A model generated the notes under the pieces. The model saw only the letters and a list, made by a program, of their open reading frames with translations, did not search any database and was not told the origin of the DNA. Both the position numbers and the translations under genes were made by a program. From contig NZ_JAUSST010000001.1 of NCBI RefSeq assembly GCF_030812415.1, positions 1,054,001 through 1,118,000 of the forward strand: 64,000 nucleotides of DNA, written 5' to 3'. Origin of the DNA: Paenibacillus harenae (GTDB lineage Bacteria; Bacillota; Bacilli; Paenibacillales; Paenibacillaceae). Below, one piece after another: positions 10,922 to 19,311 of the stretch (position 1 is its first letter; each line of letters begins with the position of its first letter).

Positions 10922-11012
10922 CCCACTTTCCTACGCTGGCATAACCCAGATCAGGTTCAAAGGGACCAAAGCCTAACGCTTTATCTCAGCCATGACGGCG
11001 CCCCTAGTGGAT
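10922..11012 (-). ncRNA. TPP riboswitch (THI element)
   Basis: On the minus strand the conserved THI-box parts are present: CTGAGA, then CTTTGAACCTGATCTGGGTT, then ATGCCAGCGTAGG. The closing stem pairs CCACT (11006-11010) with AGTGG (10923-10927). Thiamine pyrophosphate binding is expected to switch off the downstream thiC. Confidence 0.97.
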
Positions 11013-11023
11013 TTCCTTGTTTG

Positions 11024-11053
11024 ACTATAACGTGGGCGCGAGCGAAGTGTCAA
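11024..11053 (-). promoter_or_regulatory. thiC promoter
   Basis: TTGACA (11048-11053) and TATAGT (11024-11029) are spaced by 18 bp on the minus strand. Transcription would begin just before the TPP aptamer. Confidence 0.75.
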
Positions 11054-11078
11054 CCCCCTCGCAACAACTCGTTAGTCG

Positions 11079-12242
11079 TCAGCGCCTGCATCCCTCCGTC
11101 TCCAGAAGATGCAGCCACCTATCCGCCGTATGCTGCCAGGTAAACATCTGCTCGACCCGCTCCCGGCTTCGCATGCCGTAATCGCAGCGAAGTTCATCGT
11201 TGCTTAGCAGCAATTGCAGCTTCTCGAGCAGCTCCGCCTCAACCCGTGCAGGATTGACCAAAAAGCCGGTGCTTCCATCCTCGATAATTTCCTTAATTCC
11301 ACCTACATTCGTTGCAACAACCGGAACGCCGCAGGACATTGCTTCGACATTCACGAGTCCAAACGCTTCGCGCTTGCCGGACGGGACGACTGCGACATCG
11401 GCAAGCAAATTCCAATCCGACACCTCCGAATAGGGAACGTAAGGGACGAATCGAACATGCCCGGCGCTTAGGCGGCCAAGCCTTTCCAGCTCAAGCGCGT
11501 ACCTGGTTTTGCGGTGAGAGCCGTAGAACGGACTTCCGACGATAACGACCATCAGCTCAGGGTTGCTGAGTGCAAGCTGCGGAACGATTCTAAGCAGATG
11601 ATGGACGCCCTTAAGCGGAATAAGCCTGCCCATGAAAAGAACAACGCTTCTCCCCGCAAGCCCTTCTCTTTGGCGCAGCGCTTCCCTTCGGGCCATCCCC
11701 TCGGGCGAATATTGGGATGGAAAACGCACCGTATCTACGCCGGGGTAGATGACGCGCAGCTTGGCTGATATTTCCGGCACTTTCGACGCTACGACAAACC
11801 GCAAATACTCGCTGTTGACGATGATCCGATCTGCCGCCCGCAGGCAGCGGCGCAGACCTAGCGGTGTAATATGCCTCGGACTGATGAACGTCGAGGAATG
11901 CAAATAAAGCCAGACAAGCTTGCCTGGGTTCGAACGTTTTATTGGAATCACATATTTGGGACGGTTCTCCACATCGATAACCTGCGGAGCGAATCTCTTA
12001 ATCGACCTGCCTACCGATTGTAAATAATGCTTTGTGCTTGACTTGGAGTAACGCTCGTACACAACGCCTTGAAGCTCCCCCTTGCGAGGGAGCCTCTTCG
12101 ACAGCTTGCCGTATATGCGAGGTTCTGCATGCGGAAGCAGCAGCGGCGCGAACTTCTCTATGACTCGCTCGACGGAACTGCTCATAGGCGAAGGAATAGC
12201 GTATGAACCGGGTGTAACAATCGCTACTTTCATCGATGCCAT
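11079..12242 (-). CDS. Glycosyltransferase family 4, CotSA-like
   Basis: This 387-residue GT-B enzyme transfers a sugar from a nucleotide-sugar donor. The N-terminal Rossmann half begins KVAIVTPGSYAIPSPMSSSV. The C-terminal half has VVLFMGRLIPLKGVHHLL and the donor-binding EX7E-type stretch EAFGLVNVEAMSCGVPVVAT. Its short length and N-terminal SSSVERV segment resemble the Bacillus spore-coat glycosyltransferase CotSA. GGAGG lies 11 bases before ATG 12242; a second ATG at codon 4 is less well spaced. It is followed by the thiC promoter, so it is a separate unit. The GT4 family is certain; the spore role is inferred. Confidence 0.88.
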   Translation of the reverse strand: MASMKVAIVTPGSYAIPSPMSSSVERVIEKFAPLLLPHAEPRIYGKLSKRLPRKGELQGVVYERYSKSSTKHYLQSVGRSIKRFAPQVIDVENRPKYVIPIKRSNPGKLVWLYLHSSTFISPRHITPLGLRRCLRAADRIIVNSEYLRFVVASKVPEISAKLRVIYPGVDTVRFPSQYSPEGMARREALRQREGLAGRSVVLFMGRLIPLKGVHHLLRIVPQLALSNPELMVVIVGSPFYGSHRKTRYALELERLGRLSAGHVRFVPYVPYSEVSDWNLLADVAVVPSGKREAFGLVNVEAMSCGVPVVATNVGGIKEIIEDGSTGFLVNPARVEAELLEKLQLLLSNDELRCDYGMRSRERVEQMFTWQHTADRWLHLLETEGCRR

Positions 12243-12351
12243 GGATTCGTCTGCCTCCTGCTAAATTGCGGTATGCAGTAGTATACGCCTCGGTTCGAAT
12301 CGATGACATTGGCAGGTGACCTAACACATGCCGATTATAGGCTTATCCCGG

Positions 12352-13383
12352 TCATAGCTTAAGCTTCGTTTGGAACAATCCAGCCTTGCGTGCCGCCATA
12401 TAGATAATGACGACGAGCGGGCCTATGAACACGCCGATCACGCCAACGAGCTTAAAGCCAACGTACAAGCTGATAAGCGCCGGCAATGAACCGATGCCTA
12501 CCGCATCGCCAAGAATTTTCGGCTCTACGATGCGGCGGAAAACAGTAATGACCAGGAATAGAACGATTAGTCCGATACCCGTATAGATATCGCCGGTAAC
12601 GGCCAAGTATGTACCCCAAGGGACGAGAACCGAGCCCGTGCCAAGAATCGGCAAAATATCGACAATAATAATCAATAGCGCGATTGCTAGAGGATATTTA
12701 ATGCCGAGTACAAGCAAACCAACTAACGATAACACATACGTCATCGCGCTCAAAATAATTTGCGACCTTAGAAAGCCGAATATCGATTTGCGCAAATTGC
12801 CTAATACGTCATCGACTTGTTGTCTCGACTTCTCTTCGAACAACGACAAGACGGAAGCCTTCATCGTATTGAGGCTGAAGCTGAACATGTACACCGCCAC
12901 CAAAAATACGATGAAGAAGATGAACATGCCCGGAATGCTGGACGCGAACGAAATGACGGTGTTGGACAAGGAGCCGACCATGCTCGTCACGTTTTCCGTC
13001 AGCCCTTTCACCCAGCTCTCGACCTGCGATACGGCGTCGGGCGACAAATGCTGATAGATCGAATCTGCTTGATCCATCAGGTCCTGTACAATTTCGTTCG
13101 CATTTTCGAAGTAATTGGGCACTTTTTTGAAAAAAGCGATAATCTCGGCGACGATCTTGACGCCCAGGAGCGCAATCAGACCGATAAGCCCTACCGAAAA
13201 TATCGTACTGGATATAGTCGCCGCCACAAGCCGATTCATGCGGAATTTGGTCATGAATAATTGATTAAGCGGCTCCAAGAAAATCGCGACGATAAGCGCG
13301 AGCAGAAAAGGAGCGCCAACTGTAAATAACAGATACAGCAGCAGCAGCCCTACCGCAATGAAAACAAGCGTTTTAATGGACAT
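12352..13383 (-). CDS. ytvI: YtvI/AI-2E-family sporulation membrane protein
   Basis: This 343-residue polytopic protein of the AI-2E/PerM exporter superfamily is closest in layout to the sporulation integral membrane protein YtvI. It has N-terminal paired helices, a soluble segment about residues 85-150 with a coiled-coil look, then helices. The C-terminal family motif DILPILGTGSVLVPWG comes before VEPKILGDAVGIGSLPAL. Its transported substrate is unknown. It stands between the CotSA-like enzyme and yfkAB on the same strand but with separate spacing. Confidence 0.82.
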   Translation of the reverse strand: MSIKTLVFIAVGLLLLYLLFTVGAPFLLALIVAIFLEPLNQLFMTKFRMNRLVAATISSTIFSVGLIGLIALLGVKIVAEIIAFFKKVPNYFENANEIVQDLMDQADSIYQHLSPDAVSQVESWVKGLTENVTSMVGSLSNTVISFASSIPGMFIFFIVFLVAVYMFSFSLNTMKASVLSLFEEKSRQQVDDVLGNLRKSIFGFLRSQIILSAMTYVLSLVGLLVLGIKYPLAIALLIIIVDILPILGTGSVLVPWGTYLAVTGDIYTGIGLIVLFLVITVFRRIVEPKILGDAVGIGSLPALISLYVGFKLVGVIGVFIGPLVVIIYMAARKAGLFQTKLKL

Positions 13384-13489
13384 ATATTACCTCCTCTCCT
13401 GATGTCTGAACCTCTATACGGACAGTATACGAGCGGGTTTCAACTTTTAGCTCTCGAATACGGGGATAGCTATCCGAAGCCGTTGTCTG

Positions 13490-14659
13490 CTAATCGAATA
13501 ATGCAGTCTTCGTATGGAAGTCCGTATCCTTATAGTACATATCCTTAACGAGCAAGTTCGGTCCGCAGCAACTGGCTGCCGGGCAATGGCAATCGACGCT
13601 GCGCGCAAGCGAATGGTCGAGCCAGCGGTCGAACATCTCGTCGAGCTTCGATGAAGCTATATTGCCAAAGGCCGGTACATCGGAGAAGTCCGTCACGAAC
13701 ACATCGCCCGTGAACAGGTTCACGTTCAACCGGTTGCGCCCGTCCGGATCGTTCCGAACGGTAACGTTCGGCTCGGAAGCCAATCTCGTAAGCAGCTTTC
13801 GCTCTTCCTTGTTGTCGCTGCAATGATAGAAGGGCAGCGTGCCGAACAGCATCCATATCGACGGATCGCGCTTGCTAAGCAGCAGTTCGATCGATTGGCG
13901 CATCTGTTCCCTTGTAATCACAGGCAAATCCTTCGCGAAAGCGCTTGGATACATCGGATGGACCTCGTGACGCTTGCAGCCCATCTCCGCGATAAGTCTA
14001 TGAATTTCATCGATCTTATCGAAGGTGCGATAATTAATCATCGATTCCGCGGATACGAGCACGCCTGTCTCGCTCAGACGCCGCGCGTTATCGATCATCC
14101 GATCGTACAGCTTCGCCGCGGCTTCACGGGATACGGAATGGCCGGCCTTGGCAAAGCCGATCTGGTGAAAGTCGTCGGCATTCGTATAGTTAAAGGAAAT
14201 ATGCATAACGTCCAGGTACGGAGCAAGCTGCTCATATCTGCTATATGGCAATGTAACGTTGGAATTGATCTGGGAACGGACGCCGCGGCTGCGCGCGTAT
14301 TGAAGGAGCGGAACCATGTACTCGCGAACCGTTCGATCGGAGAAAGAGGGCTCGCCGCCTGTAATGCTGATCGTCTCGAGATGCTCGACCTCGTCAAGCC
14401 TCTCCAGCATTTGCTTAAGAGGCAGCTTCTGCGGCTCGGCCATAACCAGCGTATCGCCGACGGCGCAATGCTCGCAGCGCATATTGCATAAATTCGATAC
14501 CGTCATCTCGACGCTCGTCAAGCGATGGCGACCGTGCCTGCGCAAAGATCGGATCGGATCCCACGGATCATTGGTAGGGGACAAGGGAGGCAAAGTCGAC
14601 AACGTGGCGTTCATCGAGCTCATGCTTGCCGTTGTTTGTTGCAATTGAACAGAATTCAT
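13490..14659 (-). CDS. yfkAB: Radical SAM/CxCxxxxC protein YfkAB
   Basis: This 389-residue protein has the radical SAM cluster motif CNMRCEHC (Cys 58, 62, 65) and a C-terminal CHCPAASC motif, the CxCxxxxC that defines the YfkAB family. The family is widespread in Bacillales; its substrate is unknown. The ISITGGEPSFSDR stretch is the SAM-contacting segment of the barrel. The start at 14659 is the first in-frame ATG. It is separated from the upstream HD-GYP gene by a perfect palindrome. Confidence 0.93.
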   Translation of the reverse strand: MNSVQLQQTTASMSSMNATLSTLPPLSPTNDPWDPIRSLRRHGRHRLTSVEMTVSNLCNMRCEHCAVGDTLVMAEPQKLPLKQMLERLDEVEHLETISITGGEPSFSDRTVREYMVPLLQYARSRGVRSQINSNVTLPYSRYEQLAPYLDVMHISFNYTNADDFHQIGFAKAGHSVSREAAAKLYDRMIDNARRLSETGVLVSAESMINYRTFDKIDEIHRLIAEMGCKRHEVHPMYPSAFAKDLPVITREQMRQSIELLLSKRDPSIWMLFGTLPFYHCSDNKEERKLLTRLASEPNVTVRNDPDGRNRLNVNLFTGDVFVTDFSDVPAFGNIASSKLDEMFDRWLDHSLARSVDCHCPAASCCGPNLLVKDMYYKDTDFHTKTALFD

Positions 14660-14830
14660 CTATATCAGCACCTGACTTAATTGACTGGATTTATATTTAA
14701 ATTTTATCATGATACAAGCTTCGAAATGCTTATTATTTCATTGTAATATTCGATTCCTCAGGAAGCAAGCGTAAACGGCTATATCCCCAGCTTATATTTA
14801 TGGCTTTCTAGTGATTGCGAAGCTATCAAC

Positions 14831-14868
14831 ATAACAGGCCAGCCAGAATATTCTGGCTGGCCTGTTAT
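14831..14868. terminator. Perfect 38-bp palindrome, probable terminator
   Basis: Two 19-base arms meet with no spacer, giving a perfect inverted repeat 18 bp after the HD-GYP stop. There is no strong T-tract on either side, so it may end transcription weakly or protect mRNA 3' ends. Confidence 0.65.
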
Positions 14869-14885
14869 GACACGACAAGCGCATG

Positions 14886-15998
14886 CTAGATGCTAGGAAC
14901 AAGCTTATCCTTCGGATCATCGTTCACATGCGTAATCATAACCGTCAGTTGCTTCGATAAATCGATCTCGTAGGGAATAGCAAGCTGCTCCCCGGCCTCG
15001 TTGCTCAGTATGCGCACGATCGGTCGGTGCGGGTAAGTCGAATTGAGGTCAACGACTACGCCCGACTCGCCCGTCTGCAGCTTGACCGTAATGCCAATCG
15101 GGTAGATCGCCACTTTATCGCGGAACAATTGCAGCATCTTTTGCTCATAGAGCGTTCCTGAGCCTGCGTACAGACGCTCGATCGCATGATGCGGTAGCAT
15201 CGGAGCCCGGTAGATCCGGTTTGTCGTCATCGCATCGTACGAATCGACTAATCCGATCCACTTCGCATAATCATGAATTTCATCGCCCTTAATGCCTCTC
15301 GGATAACCACTTCCGTCCAACCGTTCATGATGCTGGAACGCGCAATGCGCCACGAGAAGCGGCATGTTAGGCTCGTCCTTCAGCAGCTCAAAACCGATCC
15401 TTGCGTGCTGCTTCATTGCTTGGAATTCATCTTGCGTTAGCGTTCCCGGCTTCTTCAGCACGTTAATCGATACTTGCGTCTTCCCGATGTCATGCAGAAG
15501 GGCGCCCATGCCAAGCGTCGTCAGCTCTTCGCGCGAATAACCGTGAGACATGCCGAGCAGCGTTGTATAGACGCACACGTTAAGCGAATGCTGGTATAAA
15601 TAATGGTCGACCGAGCCCATATCCAAGAGCATAATCATCGCATCCTGATGGCCGGACAAGTCGTCTATAATCATATTCATCATTTGCTTGAACGGTTGAG
15701 CGATAAAGGGGTAGGTGACCCCCTTCTTCTTAGGGCGGTCCATCATCTCGCGAAAATTCGACCTAATGTCCTTCAATGCGACACGAAGCGTATCTTCGCT
15801 AATTAATGACGGCAGCACAATGTCATCCGTCCTTGCGTCGGAAATATATATATATTGGATCCCGCACTCCGAAAGTCGGGTTATTAGTTTTTGTGTAAGC
15901 TCCATATTCTCGCCAAGAAGCACCATGCCTTCTTGTGAAAATATTTTTTTGGCCAGCTTCATTCCCGGCTCGCATTTTGTAATCGGCACCAAACGCAT
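14886..15998 (-). CDS. HD-GYP domain protein, putative c-di-GMP phosphodiesterase
   Basis: This 370-residue protein with an HD-GYP domain is a class that hydrolyses cyclic di-GMP. Metal and signature residues are present: HDIGK (169-173), HHERLDGSGYP with HH at 223-224 and GYP at 231-233. An N-terminal segment of about 110 residues and a C-terminal ~70-residue beta-rich tail flank the domain; no membrane helix or receiver domain is seen. A paralogue of similar build lies at 21.2-22.3 kb on the other strand. An AGGGGAAGG site precedes the start. Confidence 0.93.
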   Translation of the reverse strand: MRLVPITKCEPGMKLAKKIFSQEGMVLLGENMELTQKLITRLSECGIQYIYISDARTDDIVLPSLISEDTLRVALKDIRSNFREMMDRPKKKGVTYPFIAQPFKQMMNMIIDDLSGHQDAMIMLLDMGSVDHYLYQHSLNVCVYTTLLGMSHGYSREELTTLGMGALLHDIGKTQVSINVLKKPGTLTQDEFQAMKQHARIGFELLKDEPNMPLLVAHCAFQHHERLDGSGYPRGIKGDEIHDYAKWIGLVDSYDAMTTNRIYRAPMLPHHAIERLYAGSGTLYEQKMLQLFRDKVAIYPIGITVKLQTGESGVVVDLNSTYPHRPIVRILSNEAGEQLAIPYEIDLSKQLTVMITHVNDDPKDKLVPSI

Positions 15999-16125
15999 TT
16001 TCTCGATCCTTCCCCTAAATGGTTTCCTCGTTACTTACATCGGAAAAAGCCGTTCGTAATGTTAATGTACGGGAAAATCGGGGAATTTACAACCATTTTA
16101 TTCTATGTATTTCGACAACTATCGA

Positions 16126-17610
16126 TTATAAACGCGCAGGCATCGCATCAACCGAAAGATTGTGCCAGCGGCGTCTGCGACAATCGGCAATATAAGCGCT
16201 GTCTTGCAGTTGACCGGCGATTATATCGCGTATGAATTCGGGCAAATAAAAATCAGTGGATCGCCCGTTCGCAAGCGATTCGTAACCTGCCTTGAACGTG
16301 AACATGTCAATCATTCCGACAAGATACAGCCGATGATCGTCGAGCGGCTTTCCGTTCACCAGCACGGTGCGCAGCTTCTCGTAATCCGGACGTTTGCTGT
16401 CATATTCTATCCACATGCCGTCAACGGCGATATTCCCAAGCACGTATCCGCGGAAGCCGTAACCTTTAATCGGCTTATCGATGTATTCCTGCAGCAGCGA
16501 CTGCTCCAGCGCCTCCCGCAAATATTTGCCTTCGATGCTGACCTTGCAAGGATTGATCGGGGATGGGCATAATGCATGCAGTTGTCCTGCGGTCACTTCG
16601 CCTTGCGCGAGACCTCCCAGCAGCTGCCCCGTATTAACGAGGCCGATCTCGGCATCCGTCCAGCGGCGCAGACCGGCGGCGAGCAAATTGCATAACGGCG
16701 ATTCACGATCCGTCGATGAAGGCAAGGGCTCGTCAAGTACGGCTACAACTTCGTTCAGCCGATGACGCCCCGTTTCAAGAAATTCGCTTATAATCCGCGC
16801 AGCTTCCGGCTGCTCCTCAAAAGCGGCAGTAGGCACGACGCTTGCACGAAAAACAGGCCGTCGAGTTAACTCGTCCATGCCGATCTCCACTCTGCCGATA
16901 TATTCGCCGAACTTGCCAGCGGCACATATCGTTGTTCCGCCGATAACGATTGGCTCTTCCAGCAGATGATGCGTGTGGGCCCCGATGATGAGATCGATCC
17001 CGTCGATGCTCTCCGCCATCTCCATGTCGTGCTTAATGCCAAGATGGGACAGGACAACGACGACTTGAACCTGTTCGCGCAGTAAAGCCGCTTGCTCGCG
17101 AACAGCCTCCATCGGATCCGTGGCTTCCCAGCCAAGCAAGGAATAGAAATCCGTGTAAGCCGTCGTGACGCCAATAAGCCCGATCGAGAGCCCGTTCTTC
17201 TCGATCACGGCATGAGGCATAAGCCATCCCGGGAGCTCGCCTGTCGCTGCCTCCTTCATATTGGCGCAAATAACAGGAAAAGCCGCATGATTGCGGTACA
17301 AGTTCTCCAGCACCTGTATGGAGTACGTAAGTCCTTCATTATTGCCAAGCGTGACGGCCTCATAACCTGCTTGGTTCAATAAGGCCACATTCACGAGTCC
17401 GTCACTACCCTCCGTCTCTACCCGCATCCGATCGATATGATCGCCGCAATCGATAACAAGCACGGAATCGCTGCCATGCGTACGGCGCTCCTCCGAAATA
17501 TAGCCCGCTATTTTCGATGCGTTCTCCAACCGGCTATGTACATCGTTGCTATGGAGAAGCACAACTTGAGTTCGTATGCTGTCATTCAATGTCGATGCAC
17601 GCCTCCTCAT
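16126..17610 (-). CDS. yunD: YunD-like metallophosphoesterase/5'-nucleotidase
   Basis: This 494-residue two-domain enzyme has an N-terminal calcineurin-like metallophosphoesterase with LLHSNDVHSRLENA, VIDCGDHID, TLGNNE and GAHTHHL metal motifs. Its C-terminal 5'-nucleotidase substrate domain spans roughly residues 290-460. The family cleaves nucleotide monophosphates or related phosphate esters. It lacks a signal peptide, as in cytosolic B. subtilis YunD. The ATG at 17610 has no ribosome site; AGGAGG sits just after it, so a TTG at 17589 is an alternative start. It is the last gene of the moaA-side transcript, 27 bp after the small Moco-fold-like gene. Confidence 0.88.
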   Translation of the reverse strand: MRRRASTLNDSIRTQVVLLHSNDVHSRLENASKIAGYISEERRTHGSDSVLVIDCGDHIDRMRVETEGSDGLVNVALLNQAGYEAVTLGNNEGLTYSIQVLENLYRNHAAFPVICANMKEAATGELPGWLMPHAVIEKNGLSIGLIGVTTAYTDFYSLLGWEATDPMEAVREQAALLREQVQVVVVLSHLGIKHDMEMAESIDGIDLIIGAHTHHLLEEPIVIGGTTICAAGKFGEYIGRVEIGMDELTRRPVFRASVVPTAAFEEQPEAARIISEFLETGRHRLNEVVAVLDEPLPSSTDRESPLCNLLAAGLRRWTDAEIGLVNTGQLLGGLAQGEVTAGQLHALCPSPINPCKVSIEGKYLREALEQSLLQEYIDKPIKGYGFRGYVLGNIAVDGMWIEYDSKRPDYEKLRTVLVNGKPLDDHRLYLVGMIDMFTFKAGYESLANGRSTDFYLPEFIRDIIAGQLQDSAYIADCRRRRWHNLSVDAMPARL

Positions 17611-17637
17611 TCTGCTTCAGCGCCATGAAGGTATTGC

Positions 17638-18114
17638 TTATTTTTTGAACAGCTCATCCTTCGAGAACGTCTGCTTGAAGCCGTAAGTCGCTTCATCCTC
17701 CACGGAAGATAGGGCTTCAGCTCCTATGCGAATCGTAACGATGCTCTTCACGTTCAAGCATTTGCTGCTTCCGTCAGGAACATAGAGACGAATCGGCCCA
17801 TTCCGACCGAGCGGCTTGCCGTCCTTCTCGAAAAGAACGGCAGCCAGCGCGAGTTGATTCCAAGGAATCGTCGCCTCGAACGTATCTGCGGCCTCCGCCT
17901 TCAGCATAGACGGCTGCTCTGACAGCGTTTCTCCTTCTTCGGCTTCGATGAGCGCGAGCCAGTTCGCATACCAAGTAAGCAGGTCAAATGCCTCTCCGCT
18001 TACCTCAGGCACTCGCTGTCCAATGTCAAAGCGCTCGCCGGCAACTTCGGCCATTCGGGCAACGTTCGTTACCGAATGGCCATAATGAAAATGATATATA
18101 TTTATTTCACTCAT
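17638..18114 (-). CDS. Small protein resembling part of the sulfite-oxidase Moco fold
   Basis: This is a 158-residue soluble protein. Its second half (GKPLGRNGPIRLYVPDG, then KCLNVKSIVTIRIG) resembles the segment of oxidoreductase molybdopterin-binding domains in which a proline-arginine strand is followed by a lysine-rich turn. The N-terminal half has no clear family features, and the protein is too short for a full sulfite oxidase. It lies between moaA and yunD; its AGGAGG site overlaps the end of moaA. The context supports a molybdenum-cofactor link, but no function can be claimed. Confidence 0.6.
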   Translation of the reverse strand: MSEINIYHFHYGHSVTNVARMAEVAGERFDIGQRVPEVSGEAFDLLTWYANWLALIEAEEGETLSEQPSMLKAEAADTFEATIPWNQLALAAVLFEKDGKPLGRNGPIRLYVPDGSSKCLNVKSIVTIRIGAEALSSVEDEATYGFKQTFSKDELFKK

Positions 18115-18123
18115 GGCCGAAAT

Positions 18124-19125
18124 TTATCCTCCTATTTGAGACATTCGCCGTTCTGTAGGCATATGCGACTGCGCTTCGTCTGCGAGCTTAGCCGCCATTT
18201 CGTGATTTTCCGGTTTCACGTCCATCGCGCGCAGGAGCAGCTCCCGCATCGCTTCGGGATTGCCGAGCGCCGTCTTCACGTTCAGCTCGTCCACCCAGTA
18301 CAAGCATGGCTTGACGGAGCCGTCCGCCGTCAGTCGCAGCCGGTTGCAGCTCTTGCAGAAGTGATCGCTGATCGGATGGATGAGGCCGAACGAACCCCTT
18401 CCTCCTTCGATTTGCCAATCGTCTGAAGGACCGTTACCTTTCACGTTCTCCTTGCGCTTAATGTCATAGCCTTCCCGCGAAGCAATCTCCAAGACGCGAG
18501 TCAACGGCAAGTACATTTTCTTCCAATTTTCGTCAGCATGACCGATCGGCATATATTCTATGAATCTGACATGCAGCGGCTGTTCAAAGGCAAGCTTAAG
18601 GAACGCCGCAATCTCGTCTTCATTAATATCCTTTAGCAACACGCAATTCAGCTTAATGGGATCAAAGCCTACCGCTCCTGCCGCCTCAATGCCTTCCATA
18701 ACCCGCTTCAAATCACCGCTTCTGGCGATGAATTTGAACCTCGCATGATCAAGCGTATCGAGACTGATGTTGACGCGGTTCAGTCCCGCTTTCTTGAGCG
18801 CCTCGGCCTGCTTAGCCAAAAATATGCCGTTTGTCGTCAAAGCAATATCGCGAATGCCGGGGATCTCCGCAAGCCGCTTAATAAGGCCGTCAAGGCCCGG
18901 TCTCACTAACGGTTCTCCGCCTGTAATTCTTAATTTGGATATGCCAAGCAAGGCGCCGGCGCGGGCAACCTCAACTATATCGTCATAGGATAACAAGTTC
19001 GAGGATTCCGTAAACTCCACGCCTTCCTCGGGCATGCAATATAAGCAGCGCAAATTACAGCGATCTGTAACGGATATGCGCAAATAATCGTGTACTCGTC
19101 CAAAACGGTCTATTAATCCGGGCAT
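18124..19125 (-). CDS. moaA: GTP 3',8-cyclase MoaA
   Basis: MoaA is a radical SAM enzyme that performs the first step of molybdopterin synthesis, cyclising GTP. The first cluster motif CNLRCLYC and the second C-terminal cluster CKSCNRLRLTADGSVKPC are both visible, as is the terminal double glycine needed for activity. I chose ATG 19125, giving MPGLIDRFGRVHDYLRISVT as the usual N-terminus. The frame is open to a TTG at 19161, but AAGGAG lies between that and the ATG. It is divergent from the MoaD-MoaE fusion gene and is followed by the small Moco-fold-like gene and yunD. Confidence 0.97.
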   Translation of the reverse strand: MPGLIDRFGRVHDYLRISVTDRCNLRCLYCMPEEGVEFTESSNLLSYDDIVEVARAGALLGISKLRITGGEPLVRPGLDGLIKRLAEIPGIRDIALTTNGIFLAKQAEALKKAGLNRVNISLDTLDHARFKFIARSGDLKRVMEGIEAAGAVGFDPIKLNCVLLKDINEDEIAAFLKLAFEQPLHVRFIEYMPIGHADENWKKMYLPLTRVLEIASREGYDIKRKENVKGNGPSDDWQIEGGRGSFGLIHPISDHFCKSCNRLRLTADGSVKPCLYWVDELNVKTALGNPEAMRELLLRAMDVKPENHEMAAKLADEAQSHMPTERRMSQIGG

Positions 19126-19141
19126 GGCATATCTCACACTC

Positions 19142-19221
19142 CTTAAGTGTTTGGGTAGCAAACGTACTTCGTAAGCTTTGGCTTAAATGTTTGCGCAGCA
19201 AACAAGAATCGCAAGCTTAAG
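19142..19221. repeat. Tandem 40-bp element in the moaA/moaDE intergenic region
   Basis: Two adjacent 40-bp units (19142-19181 and 19182-19221) agree at about 29 of 40 bases. Each contains GTTTG, a short spacer, then GCAAAC or a variant that can form a hairpin. The same core GTTTGCGCAGCAAAC recurs at 55813-55827. It may be regulatory or a small dispersed repeat. Confidence 0.6.
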
Positions 19222-19311
19222 CTTATCTGTCTACGTATCAGCATAACATTTTTTCGTGAATTATGATATTCTATAAACACCTTCAACCTATTATATGAGA
19301 GGTTTTGTGAC

